Positions 52,444-61,309 of a DNA stretch of 64,000 bases are shown piece by piece (the first letter of the stretch is position 1; the number at the start of each line of letters is the position of its first letter). The notes under the pieces were generated by a model. The model saw only the letters and a program-made list of their open reading frames with translations. It made no database searches and had not been told where the DNA came from. The translations under genes and the position numbers were made by a program. The stretch comes from an uncultured Bacteroidota bacterium (GTDB lineage: Bacteria; Bacteroidota; Bacteroidia; Flavobacteriales; Flavobacteriaceae). The DNA is taken from the NCBI GenBank assembly GCA_902622595.1, contig CACNQM010000001.1:1-64000 (forward strand), in the 5' to 3' direction.

Positions 52444-53351
52444 AGCTTCCCTTTAAAATTCAACCAAGTACTCAAGCTTTTCGAGCATCTTTTTTCATTA
52501 ACATAATAGCTCTTTTATTCTATTTTATCATTATCGGTGGTTTTTCAATTAATGATTTGGGATATTTTATACTGACTTTCTTTACAGCTAGTATAGTACT
52601 TGAGAACTTTTTAACTTCCTATAAATCAAGATTAGAAGAAATTAACATTTTAAAGGATCAAGAAAATTACAGAAGAGAATTTTTAGGTAATGTTTCACAT
52701 GAATTGAAAACCCCATTATTTACTATTCAAGGTTACATACTAACACTTATAGAGGGTGCATTGAAAGATAAGAAAGTTAGAGGTAAATATTTAAGGAGAT
52801 CAGCTAAAGGTGTGGATAGATTAATGTCCATTGTAAAAGATTTAGACTTAATTACACAATTTGAATCTGGTATTAAAACAGTTGATAAAACTGATTTTAA
52901 TATTTATGAGTTAATAGAAAATGTATATGATTTAATGGAATTTGAATCAGAGAAAAATAATACTAAACTTTTAGTAAATTATCAAAATAATACTCCAGTA
53001 ATAGTTAATGCTGATAAAGAAAGGATTTTGCAAGTACTTACTAACTTAGTTGTAAACTCAATTAAATATGGAAAAGAAGGCGGATATACTGAAGTGAAAG
53101 TTGAGGAATACGATAAGGATAGCATTATTGTTAGAGTAAAAGATAATGGGGAAGGAATAGAGGACGAGCATTTGCCTCGCCTATTTGAAAGATTTTATAG
53201 AATTGATAAAAACAGATCTAGAAAAAAAGGTGGCTCAGGACTTGGACTATCAATTGTTAAGCATATAATTGAGGCACATCAGGAACAAATTTTTGTTGAG
53301 AGCAAAATTGGTCAAGGCACTGAATTTTCATTTACTTTACAAAAACCTTAA
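52440..53351 (+). CDS. sensor histidine kinase (PhoR-like)
   Basis: A 303-residue kinase with two N-terminal transmembrane helices (about 17-33 and 39-57) and almost no extracytoplasmic loop. His87 in GNVSHELKTPL is the phosphorylation site. The ATPase domain shows the N box LTNLVVNSIKYG, G1 VKDNGEGIEDEHL and G2 GGSGLGLSIVKH. The absence of a sensor domain implies that it senses through its membrane segment or a partner. Operon with the response regulator and probably the alkyltransferase-like gene 16 bp downstream. Confidence 0.92.
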   Translation: MKLPFKIQPSTQAFRASFFINIIALLFYFIIIGGFSINDLGYFILTFFTASIVLENFLTSYKSRLEEINILKDQENYRREFLGNVSHELKTPLFTIQGYILTLIEGALKDKKVRGKYLRRSAKGVDRLMSIVKDLDLITQFESGIKTVDKTDFNIYELIENVYDLMEFESEKNNTKLLVNYQNNTPVIVNADKERILQVLTNLVVNSIKYGKEGGYTEVKVEEYDKDSIIVRVKDNGEGIEDEHLPRLFERFYRIDKNRSRKKGGSGLGLSIVKHIIEAHQEQIFVESKIGQGTEFSFTLQKP

Positions 53352-53367
53352 GACATTAATTACCTCT

Positions 53368-53685
53368 ATGAGTAAAAATGATTTTTTTCAAAGAGTTTAC
53401 AGTGTAGTAAAAACTATCCCAGAGGGTAGAGTTACTACTTATGGGCTAATTGCGAAAAAGCTTGGAACAGCCAAAAGTTCCAGAACTGTAGGTTGGGCTC
53501 TTAATGCTTGCCATAATGACTCATCAATCCCAGCACATAGAGTTGTAAATAGAAATGGATTATTAACTGGTAAACATCATTTTAAAGGTTATGATTTGAT
53601 GAGACAATTATTAGAAAATGAGGGAATTAAAGTAAGAGATGATAGAGTAATTGACTTTGAGGTTAAACTCTGGGATCCAAAATAA
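53368..53685 (+). CDS. alkyltransferase-like (ATL) protein, MGMT family with Ala in place of the active Cys
   Basis: The 105-residue protein has the MGMT DNA-binding fold: VKTIPEGRVTTYGLIAKKLG and SRTVGWALNACHN. The active-site motif reads PAHRVVNRNG where alkyltransferases have PCHRV. Without the cysteine it cannot remove alkyl groups itself. ATL proteins bind O6-alkylguanine and hand the lesion to nucleotide excision repair; Thermus TTHA1564 also has Ala here. A longer reading from 53269 would overlap the kinase by 83 bp and lacks family support, so I start at the ATG 53368. Confidence 0.88.
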   Translation: MSKNDFFQRVYSVVKTIPEGRVTTYGLIAKKLGTAKSSRTVGWALNACHNDSSIPAHRVVNRNGLLTGKHHFKGYDLMRQLLENEGIKVRDDRVIDFEVKLWDPK

Positions 53686-53746
53686 TTATATAAATTTTAA
53701 GAATTAAATCTGTTAGTTACATGTATATTTGTGTTGCTAATTAATT

Positions 53747-54916
53747 ATGGATTTAACAAAAAATAATATAAAAAAAACACTTGAAAAGATCAATATGTCT
53801 GGTCATTCAGAAAATATTGTTTCATCTGGAATTTTAAAAAATATTCAAGTATTTGGAGATCAAGTTGATATTGATATTGTAGTTACAAACCCTGCCTTAC
53901 AAGCAAGAAAAAAACTTGAAGTGGACATCATGAAAATAATTCACGATGATATTTATGAAAAAGCAAAAATCAACATAAATACTAAAGTTGAGTTGCCAAA
54001 AGAAAATGAAAATGATGAAAATGAAATTGATTCACCAGATCGTCCAAAAATATCCTCACAAGCGAAAAAAATTAATGGAGTTGATTCAATAATTGCTATA
54101 TCCTCTGCTAAAGGTGGAGTTGGTAAATCAACCGTAACAATTAATCTAGCTGCAGCACTTGCCAAAAAAGGCTGTAAAGTAGGAATTCTTGATGCTGATA
54201 TTTATGGACCATCTGTTCCTACAATGATGGATGTAGAAGGATATGTTCCAAAATCTATTAAAATTGATGATAAATCAAAAATAGAACCGGTTGAAAGCTA
54301 CAATGTTAAAATTATGTCTATCGGTTTCTTTACAAAGCTTGATCAAGCTGTTGTTTGGAGAGGACCCATGGCATCAAAAGCACTTAATCAAATGATTTTT
54401 GATACTCATTGGGGTGAGTTAGACTTTCTATTTTTAGATTTACCTCCTGGAACAGGTGATATTCATTTGAGTTTGGTCCAATCTCTCCCAATTACAGGAT
54501 CTATTATTGTAAGTACACCACAAAATGTAGCACTTGCTGATGCAAGGAGAGGAATTAAAATGTTTCGACAAGATAGTATATCTGTTCCAATTTTAGGTTT
54601 AATAGAAAACATGGCTTATTTTAAAACCGATGAATCTGAAACCAGACATTACATATTTGGTGAATCGGGAGTAAAGTATTTGTCAAAAGATCTTAATATT
54701 AATTTTTTAGGTGAAATACCAATTTTTCAATCTTTAAGAGAGGCCTCAGACTTTGGAAGACCCGGTTCACTTCAAGAATCTACAGATGTTTCAAATATTT
54801 TTGAAGAAATTTCAAAAAACATGGTTGAACAGTTATTAATAAGAAATAAGGAATTACCACCCACAAAGATTGTCGAAATTACTAACTTAGTAGGGTGTTC
54901 TGCAATTAAAAAATAA
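53747..54916 (+). CDS. Mrp/NBP35-type ATP-binding Fe-S cluster carrier
   Basis: A 389-residue protein: an N-terminal MIP18-like domain (about 1-90), then a deviant Walker A P-loop SSAKGGVGKSTVTINLAAA, the GILDADIYGPSVPTM switch and FLFLDLPPGTGDIHLSL. It would bind and deliver Fe-S clusters in the cytosol. The usual CPxC after the ENMxxF block is not present (reads ENMAYFKTDES), so the classic bridging cluster site is missing; a single Cys remains near the C-terminus. It shares one base with the NifU-like gene. Confidence 0.88.
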   Translation: MDLTKNNIKKTLEKINMSGHSENIVSSGILKNIQVFGDQVDIDIVVTNPALQARKKLEVDIMKIIHDDIYEKAKININTKVELPKENENDENEIDSPDRPKISSQAKKINGVDSIIAISSAKGGVGKSTVTINLAAALAKKGCKVGILDADIYGPSVPTMMDVEGYVPKSIKIDDKSKIEPVESYNVKIMSIGFFTKLDQAVVWRGPMASKALNQMIFDTHWGELDFLFLDLPPGTGDIHLSLVQSLPITGSIIVSTPQNVALADARRGIKMFRQDSISVPILGLIENMAYFKTDESETRHYIFGESGVKYLSKDLNINFLGEIPIFQSLREASDFGRPGSLQESTDVSNIFEEISKNMVEQLLIRNKELPPTKIVEITNLVGCSAIKK

Positions 54917-55158
54917 TGAGCAAATTAGAAAACAAAATATTAGATGCACTTGATGAGATTAGACCATTTTTACTTAAGGATGGGGGTGACATATCTCTTG
55001 AATCAATAAAAAATTCTACCGTGAAGGTTAAACTACATGGTGCATGTGCAGACTGTAAAGTAAATCAGATGACACTAAAAAATGGAGTAGAAACTACAAT
55101 AAAAAAATATGCTCCAGAAATTAAAGAAGTCAAATCTGTATTACCTCTATCTCAATGA
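54916..55158 (+). CDS. NifU-like C-terminal-domain Fe-S scaffold protein
   Basis: An 80-residue NifU C-terminal (Nfu) domain with the cluster-binding pair Cys44 and Cys47 in GACADCKVNQMT. It is expected to hold a [4Fe-4S] cluster between two subunits. Operon: it overlaps mrp by one base and the reductase gene by 4 bp, which suggests a small Fe-S assembly and redox unit. Confidence 0.9.
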   Translation: MSKLENKILDALDEIRPFLLKDGGDISLESIKNSTVKVKLHGACADCKVNQMTLKNGVETTIKKYAPEIKEVKSVLPLSQ

Positions 55159-56207
55159 TTAATACAGATATTTTAATTATTGGAGCAGGTCCAACTGGTC
55201 TTTTCACTGTTTTTGAGGCAGGTCTTTTAAAAATGAAATGTCATATTTTAGATTCCCTGGCTCAACCTGGTGGACAATGTATTGAACTATATCCAAAAAA
55301 GCCTATCTATGATATTCCTGGTTATCCTGAAATTATTGCAGGTGATCTGATTGAGAACCTTTTAGAACAGATTAAACCTTTTCAACCATCATATACACTT
55401 GGAGAAACAGCATTAAATTTGGATAAACTTGATGATGGATCTTTTAAAATTACTACTGATAAAGGGACAGAAATTTTAGCTAAAATAATTGCAATAGCTG
55501 GTGGTCTTGGAACATTTACACCTAGAAAACCCAATATCTCTAATATTATTGATTATGAGGACAAAGGTATTTTATACATGATTAAAGATCCTAGTGTGTT
55601 TAAAGATAAAACAGTTGTTATAGCTGGGGGAGGAGACTCAGCCTTGGATTGGTCTATTCATCTCTCTAAGATTTCAAAAAAAGTAATACTTGTTCATAGA
55701 AGAAATGAATTTAGGGGTGCTAATGATTCCGTAGCGTCTGTTCAAAAACTTAAAGATCTTGGAAAGATTGATGTTATTACTCCTGCTCAGGTTGAAAAAC
55801 TTAATGGTAAAAGTAAACTCGAATCGATTATTATAGACGTAGATGGAAATAAAAATAAAATTGAAACTGACTATTTCATACCATTATTTGGTCTAGTTCC
55901 TAAACTTGGACCTATCAAAGACTGGGGCTTAAAAATTGAAAATAATGCTATAAAAGTTAACAACAGTCTAGATTACCAAACAAATATTGATGGTATTTAT
56001 GCTATTGGAGATGTTAACACATATCCAGGAAAACTTAAGTTAATATTAAGTGGATTTCATGAAGCAGCAGTAATGTGCCACAGTGCATACTCAAAATTAA
56101 ATCCAGATAAGAAAAATAGGCTAATGTATACTACAGTTAGTGGTATTGAAGGTTTTGATGGTTCAAAAAAAGAGGCAAAAAAATCGCAAAAAAGTAAAAT
56201 TGATTAA
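55155..56207 (+). CDS. ferredoxin--NADP reductase (thioredoxin-reductase-like)
   Basis: A 350-residue flavoprotein with two dinucleotide-binding folds: GAGPTGLFTVFEAG for FAD and VIAGGGDSALDW for NADPH. The QPGGQCIELYPKKPIYDIPG block and the late DGIYAIGDVNTYPGKLKLI block match the TrxR-like FNR family. There is no CxxC redox pair, which separates it from thioredoxin reductase. It would supply reduced ferredoxin, plausibly for the Fe-S proteins of its operon. Its stop shares TTAA with the convergent ATPase gene. Confidence 0.9.
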   Translation: MINTDILIIGAGPTGLFTVFEAGLLKMKCHILDSLAQPGGQCIELYPKKPIYDIPGYPEIIAGDLIENLLEQIKPFQPSYTLGETALNLDKLDDGSFKITTDKGTEILAKIIAIAGGLGTFTPRKPNISNIIDYEDKGILYMIKDPSVFKDKTVVIAGGGDSALDWSIHLSKISKKVILVHRRNEFRGANDSVASVQKLKDLGKIDVITPAQVEKLNGKSKLESIIIDVDGNKNKIETDYFIPLFGLVPKLGPIKDWGLKIENNAIKVNNSLDYQTNIDGIYAIGDVNTYPGKLKLILSGFHEAAVMCHSAYSKLNPDKKNRLMYTTVSGIEGFDGSKKEAKKSQKSKID

Positions 56208-57664
56208 ATTTTATTAATAAAATTATTGAATGGATCCTTATACTCTATTCCATTATTAGTTCTCAATATTGACAATTTATTATAGCTTTCTAGACCCCAC
56301 AAAATAAATTCCACAAAGAAAAGCTCGTCATCATCATTTAATTCAGGGATATACTTTTTAATCAGCTTTCTTGCGTCAATGACTTCATTTAGTAAATTCT
56401 CATAATCTTTATTTTTCAAATTATCATTAATTACTAATTGCTTATTAGAGAACCAGTTTAAAATCGGGTCATAAGGAGTTATTTCATCTGGCTTAGTTAA
56501 TTTTTCAATTCTAGGAAAATATTTATTAAATATTGATTTCACGGCTGATGAAATAAGATTATATGACACTTGTTCTGCACCCTCTTCCTCTCCTTCATAA
56601 ACTAATTCTACTTTTCCATTTATTGATGAGATAACTGAGCTAAAGTCAGACATCCTAATTGAAGTACTCTCTTCCTTATTAATAATCATTCGTCTTTCAG
56701 CAGATGAAACTAGATTTTGTAAACTAGTTATACTCATTCTTGCACTTACGCCACTTTTTCCATCAACAAGGTCGCTCTCTCTTGCTTCAAAAGATATTTG
56801 CTCAATTATATCTCTAGCAACTTCAGGAATATGAATTTTTGAGCTTAGCTTTTTATCAATTTTTGATTCTTGTTTAGTAATTTTTTTTGCAATTTCAATT
56901 GATTCGGGGTAATGAGTTAGTATTTGTGATCCAACTCTGTCCTTTAGGGGTGTTACAATTGTTCCCCTATTGGTGTAATCCTCAGGGTTTGAAGTAAATA
57001 TAAATTGAATGTCAAGAGGAAGTCTAACTTTAAAACCTCTAATTTGAATTTCTTTTTCCTCTAAAATTGAAAAAAGTGAAACTTGAATTCTAGGTTGTAA
57101 ATCTGGTAACTCATTAAGTACAAAAATACATCTGTGTGCTCTTGGAATTAATCCAAAGTGAATAACTTCCTCATTTGAATAAGATAATTTAAGATTTGTA
57201 GCCTTTATTGGGTCAATATCTCCAATTAGATCTGATACTGTAACATCTGGAGTAGCAAGTTTTTCATAAAATCTTTCATCTCTGTGAAGCCAATCTATTT
57301 CAGTTTTGTCTCCGCTAGATTTAATCATTTCAAGGGAGCTTTTAAAAATTGGATTAAGTGGATCATCATTAGTTTCTGAACCTTTAATTATTGGAATCCA
57401 TTCATCTAAAAGATTCACACATGTTCTTGCAAGTTTAGTTTTGGCTTGACCTCTTAAACCCAAAAGGTTAATACTATGATTTGAAAGAAACGCTCTTTCT
57501 ACACTCGGAATCACGGTTTCTTCATATCCAACTAAATCAGAAAACACATTAATACCTTCTGAGAGATTTTGCCTTAAATTATCTGTAATTTCTTGATTCA
57601 GAGATTTGTATTTATAATCTGATGATTTTAATTCACCAATTGTTTTGATTTTAGGTCTGTTCAT
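56204..57664 (-). CDS. MoxR/Mg-chelatase-like AAA+ ATPase
   Basis: The 486-residue protein has Walker A GLRGQAKT (69-76) and a Walker B-like region CIFVLNELPDL (about 179-189, Asn-Glu in place of Asp-Glu), followed by VSLFSILEEKEIQIRG and an FTSNPEDYTNRG sensor-1 block, as in Mg-chelatase I/MoxR-type ATPases. Its start overlaps the VWA gene by one base. The pair resembles MoxR-VWA chaperone systems that insert cofactors or remodel complexes; the client is unknown. Cytosolic. Confidence 0.82.
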   Translation of the reverse strand: MNRPKIKTIGELKSSDYKYKSLNQEITDNLRQNLSEGINVFSDLVGYEETVIPSVERAFLSNHSINLLGLRGQAKTKLARTCVNLLDEWIPIIKGSETNDDPLNPIFKSSLEMIKSSGDKTEIDWLHRDERFYEKLATPDVTVSDLIGDIDPIKATNLKLSYSNEEVIHFGLIPRAHRCIFVLNELPDLQPRIQVSLFSILEEKEIQIRGFKVRLPLDIQFIFTSNPEDYTNRGTIVTPLKDRVGSQILTHYPESIEIAKKITKQESKIDKKLSSKIHIPEVARDIIEQISFEARESDLVDGKSGVSARMSITSLQNLVSSAERRMIINKEESTSIRMSDFSSVISSINGKVELVYEGEEEGAEQVSYNLISSAVKSIFNKYFPRIEKLTKPDEITPYDPILNWFSNKQLVINDNLKNKDYENLLNEVIDARKLIKKYIPELNDDDELFFVEFILWGLESYNKLSILRTNNGIEYKDPFNNFINKI

Positions 57665-58779
57665 TATCTTAATTTTTGTCTTCTATTTTTGTCATAATCT
57701 TCAAATACCATTTCACTCAAACCATCTAGACCAGTATAAAAGGCCTTTCCACTATTTACTTCAGAGAATTTTTTTACGAATGTTTGTAAGTAGGGATCAC
57801 TGGCAATCATAAATGTTGTAATTGGTATATTATTTTTTTTTGCAATCATAGCTCTGTTATAACACTGATCAAGAATAAAATTATCTAAACCAGCACTATT
57901 TTTATAAAATCCATCTTTGGTAAACATACAGCTTGGTTTACCGTCAGTTATCATAAAGATTTGTTTATTATTGTTCTTCTTTCTTCTAAGAATATCAAAT
58001 GCTAAGTCAAGTCCCGCAACTGTGTTAGTATGATATGGTCCCACTTTTAAATAAGGTAAGTCTTTGATACTGATCGGTTTTGCCTCATCTCCAAATGATA
58101 AAATATCAATAGTATCTTTTGGAAATTTTGTTTTAATGTATTCAACAAGAGCCATTGCGACTTTTTTTGCAGGAGTTATTCTGTCTTCACCGTAGAGAAT
58201 CATACTGTGGCTAACATCAATCATCAGCACAGTACTCATCTGTGAATTGTGGTTTGAGTCCCAAACTACAATATCTTCTTTCTTTAGTGTTAAATCGTTT
58301 TCGCCAGATGATATTATAGCATTTTTTAAACTTTCAGTTAACAATATTCTGTCAAGAGGATCACCATATTCAAAACCTTTAATGTTAAGATTATCATCAA
58401 CTCCTAATGAAGAAAACTTTGTTTTATGATTTCCTTTTTTTGTTTTTTTTAGTTTGCCAAACAGATGCTTTAACACATGTTTTCTCAAAAGCCTTTCTGT
58501 CTTGGAACTAATTTTAGTTTCTTCCTCTCCTCCTTGAATTTGTTTTGATATATAGCCTTTACTTAAAAGATCATTAATAAAATCATCAATAGTGTAATTT
58601 TCGTCTGTTAGCTGATATTCTTTATCTAACTCTCTTAACCAATCAATAGCTTCATCAAAGTCTCCTGATGTATGTATAATAAGTTCCTTAAAAATATTAA
58701 ATAGCTTCTCAAAAGGAGATAGCAAAGGTTCCTTAAAATTTGTAAACTTAAATGCTGATTTCTTCAATTTATATAACAA
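57664..58779 (-). CDS. VWA-domain protein (partner of the MoxR-like ATPase)
   Basis: A 371-residue cytosolic protein. After an alpha-helical N-terminal half, a von Willebrand A domain carries the MIDAS motif DVSHS (188-192) and the later TDGKPSCMF block. It is the first gene of the pair, with the ATPase overlapping by one base. The start is uncertain: only TTG codons are available, at 58779 or 58767. Members of this family work with MoxR-like ATPases, here inferred from adjacency. Confidence 0.82.
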   Translation of the reverse strand: MLYKLKKSAFKFTNFKEPLLSPFEKLFNIFKELIIHTSGDFDEAIDWLRELDKEYQLTDENYTIDDFINDLLSKGYISKQIQGGEEETKISSKTERLLRKHVLKHLFGKLKKTKKGNHKTKFSSLGVDDNLNIKGFEYGDPLDRILLTESLKNAIISSGENDLTLKKEDIVVWDSNHNSQMSTVLMIDVSHSMILYGEDRITPAKKVAMALVEYIKTKFPKDTIDILSFGDEAKPISIKDLPYLKVGPYHTNTVAGLDLAFDILRRKKNNNKQIFMITDGKPSCMFTKDGFYKNSAGLDNFILDQCYNRAMIAKKNNIPITTFMIASDPYLQTFVKKFSEVNSGKAFYTGLDGLSEMVFEDYDKNRRQKLR

Positions 58780-58863
58780 ATTAATTTCAATTCAAATTAA
58801 ACAAATAAAATTTATCTTAGAGTTTAACTTTACTATATTTAAATGATTTTTAACAATATTTAA

Positions 58864-59937
58864 ATGATTGAAAAGGATTTTGTCAATATTGATAATTTCT
58901 TGTTTGAAGGAATTGTAAAATGGAGTTCACCAAGTAATATTGCATTAGTTAAATATTGGGGTAAAAAAAATAATCAAATACCCCAAAATCCTTCAATCAG
59001 TTTTACGCTTTCTAAGTCATTAACAACTACCTCTGTAGAATTTAAACCAAAAAAAAATAAAGTCAACTTTATTGATTTTGAGTTTGACGGTATAAAAGAT
59101 CATGAATTTGGTCAAAAAATTAAATTATTTATTAGAAGCATTGAAAAGTATTTTAACTTTCTAAAAAATCATGATATAAATATTAAATCAGAGAATAATT
59201 TTCCTCATAGTAGTGGAATTGCATCATCTGCTTCCTCAATGTCTGCCTTAGCATCATGTTTAGTTGATATTGAAAAAATAAATTTAAATGAAAAAGATGA
59301 TTCTTATTATTTAAAAAAGAAATCCTTTATAGCTAGGCTTGGTTCTGGAAGTGCTTCAAGAAGTATAGAAGGACCAATTACTCTTTGGGGTGAATCAAAA
59401 TCTTTTCCTGGAAGTTCTGATTTATATGCAATTAATATATCTCAAGATGTAAATCAAATATTTCAAGATTATCAAAACTCAATTTTAATAATTGATCCTG
59501 GAGTTAAGAAAATATCAAGTTCGATTGGACATAAATTAATGAATGAAAATCCATTTTCAAAGATAAGATTCAGTGAGGCAAAGAATAATATTGCTATGCT
59601 TAAAAATGTCTTAAAATTAGGTCATTTAGATGAGTTTATAAATATTACAGAATCAGAAGCTTTAATGATTCACTCTTTAATGTTATCATCAAGTCCATAC
59701 TTTATTTTAATGAAGCCAAATACCTTAAAGGTTATTCAAAGAATTCTAGAATACCGAAGAGAAACTAAAAAACCAGTTTGTTTTACACTTGATGCGGGCT
59801 CTAATGTTCATATTCTTTATCCAAACAAAATTAAGCATGAAATACAAAAATTTATTGATGATGAACTATTAAAATTTTGTAAATCAAAGATGTGTATACA
59901 TGATAGTCTTGGAAATGGTTCAGTAAAAATTAAATAA
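58864..59937 (+). CDS. mvaD: diphosphomevalonate decarboxylase
   Basis: The 357-residue GHMP-family enzyme makes isopentenyl diphosphate in the mevalonate pathway. It has SSPSNIALVKYWGKKNNQIP near the start, SSGIASSASSMSALA (phosphate loop) and the GSGSASRSIEGP block. The overlap with the kinase gene is one base. Mevalonate-based isoprenoid synthesis is typical of Flavobacteriia, in contrast to the MEP pathway. Confidence 0.93.
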   Translation: MIEKDFVNIDNFLFEGIVKWSSPSNIALVKYWGKKNNQIPQNPSISFTLSKSLTTTSVEFKPKKNKVNFIDFEFDGIKDHEFGQKIKLFIRSIEKYFNFLKNHDINIKSENNFPHSSGIASSASSMSALASCLVDIEKINLNEKDDSYYLKKKSFIARLGSGSASRSIEGPITLWGESKSFPGSSDLYAINISQDVNQIFQDYQNSILIIDPGVKKISSSIGHKLMNENPFSKIRFSEAKNNIAMLKNVLKLGHLDEFINITESEALMIHSLMLSSSPYFILMKPNTLKVIQRILEYRRETKKPVCFTLDAGSNVHILYPNKIKHEIQKFIDDELLKFCKSKMCIHDSLGNGSVKIK

Positions 59938-60821
59938 TGGATAATACTTCTTTTAACTCAAAAATCCTATTATTTGGTGAGTATGGTATTATGCATAATT
60001 CAGATGCTTTATCTATTCCTTATAAAAAATTTAATGGGTTTCTTTCTATATCAGATGCTCTAACAAAAGATCAAAAAATATCAAATAGAAATATAAAATA
60101 CTTATATGATTATATTATTCAAGACAAGTATCTAAGTAATATAATTAACTCAAATAATTTAAAAGAGGAAATCAATTTAGGTCTATATTTTGATAGTAAT
60201 ATTCCTATTGGAAGTGGGCTCGGAAGTAGTGGAGCTTTGGTTTCCTCTATTATATCCAGATATTCTAAAGTTGATTTGAAATCATTTTCTAATTCAGAAA
60301 TAAAAAAAATCATGTCATTAGTTGAATCAAAATTTCATGGAAATTCTTCTGGGTTTGATCCTGCTGTATCATATTTTAATAAACCAATGCTATACTCTAA
60401 TCAAAAAATAAAGCTGATTGAAAGAATAGATTTTAAAGATTTTAAGGTCTACATAATAGATAGTCAAATAGATTCCTCAACAAAAAAAATGATTAAGGTA
60501 TTTGAAGATAAAATTAGTAAAAGTGAATTTAGACTTTTCTTTAATAGTAAGTTCATTAATAATACTAATCAATGTATTGAACACTTGATAAATACTTCCA
60601 AATTATTCAGAGATTCAGTTAAAGAACTATCAAATGATACACTTCATAATTTTCAGGAAATGATCCCTGAAAAATTAAAAAATAAATGGAAAGAAGGAAT
60701 AAAAAATGATTCTTATTATATGAAACTTTGTGGTTCTGGTGGAGGAGGCTTCTTTTTAGCATATGATTTTGATAATCAAATAAATTCAAGTTTCTCTGAC
60801 TTTAAGATTTATCAGATATAA
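59937..60821 (+). CDS. mevalonate kinase-like GHMP kinase
   Basis: A 294-residue GHMP kinase. The N-terminus ILLFGEYGIMHNSDALSIPY is the kinase loop, PIGSGLGSSGAL the ATP phosphate loop and CGSGGGGFFLAYDF the C-terminal glycine motif. Given the adjacent mvaD it is most likely mevalonate kinase; phosphomevalonate kinase cannot be excluded. It is followed by gntK after 5 bp. Confidence 0.82.
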   Translation: MDNTSFNSKILLFGEYGIMHNSDALSIPYKKFNGFLSISDALTKDQKISNRNIKYLYDYIIQDKYLSNIINSNNLKEEINLGLYFDSNIPIGSGLGSSGALVSSIISRYSKVDLKSFSNSEIKKIMSLVESKFHGNSSGFDPAVSYFNKPMLYSNQKIKLIERIDFKDFKVYIIDSQIDSSTKKMIKVFEDKISKSEFRLFFNSKFINNTNQCIEHLINTSKLFRDSVKELSNDTLHNFQEMIPEKLKNKWKEGIKNDSYYMKLCGSGGGGFFLAYDFDNQINSSFSDFKIYQI

Positions 60822-60826
60822 CTAAA

Positions 60827-61309
60827 ATGGGTAAAGTGATAATTTTATTTGGTGTAAGTGGTTGTGGTAAATCTCTAGTTGGGAAAAAATTATCTGAAGA
60901 TTTAGAATTTAAATTTGTTGAAGGAGATGATCTACACTCAAATGAAAATATTAAAAAAATGAATAATAACATTCCATTAAGTGATAATGATAGGGAGATA
61001 TGGATTAAAGATATTAATACCGAGCTAAATAGATTAGAAAATAAAAATGTTGTAGTTGCATGTTCTGCTTTAAAAGAGTCCTACAGACAAGCACTTGTAA
61101 AAGGAATTGTTGGCGATATATATTGGTTCTGTCTTAAAGGAACCTTTGAATTAATAAAGCAGAGACTTGATAGCAGAGAAGATCATTTTTTTAAGTCAGA
61201 TTTACTTGATTCTCAGTTTAATATAATTGAATATCCTGATTATTGTAAATTGATTGATATTTCTGAAAGCCCAGATATTATTGTTGAAAAAATTAAATCT
61301 GAATTATAA
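60827..61309 (+). CDS. gntK: gluconokinase
   Basis: A 160-residue P-loop kinase with GVSGCGKS (8-15), then EGDDLHSNENIKKMNNNIPL and CSALKESYRQAL, which match GntK-type gluconokinase. It phosphorylates gluconate to 6-phosphogluconate. The substrate's next enzyme gnd follows with no gap. No gluconate transporter or zwf is in the window. Confidence 0.9.
   Translation: MGKVIILFGVSGCGKSLVGKKLSEDLEFKFVEGDDLHSNENIKKMNNNIPLSDNDREIWIKDINTELNRLENKNVVVACSALKESYRQALVKGIVGDIYWFCLKGTFELIKQRLDSREDHFFKSDLLDSQFNIIEYPDYCKLIDISESPDIIVEKIKSEL

Noticed and set aside
53269..53367. N-terminal extension of the alkyltransferase-like protein into the kinase gene
   Set aside because: It would overlap the kinase by 83 bp and add residues without family match; the ATG at 53368 gives the normal MGMT-fold start.
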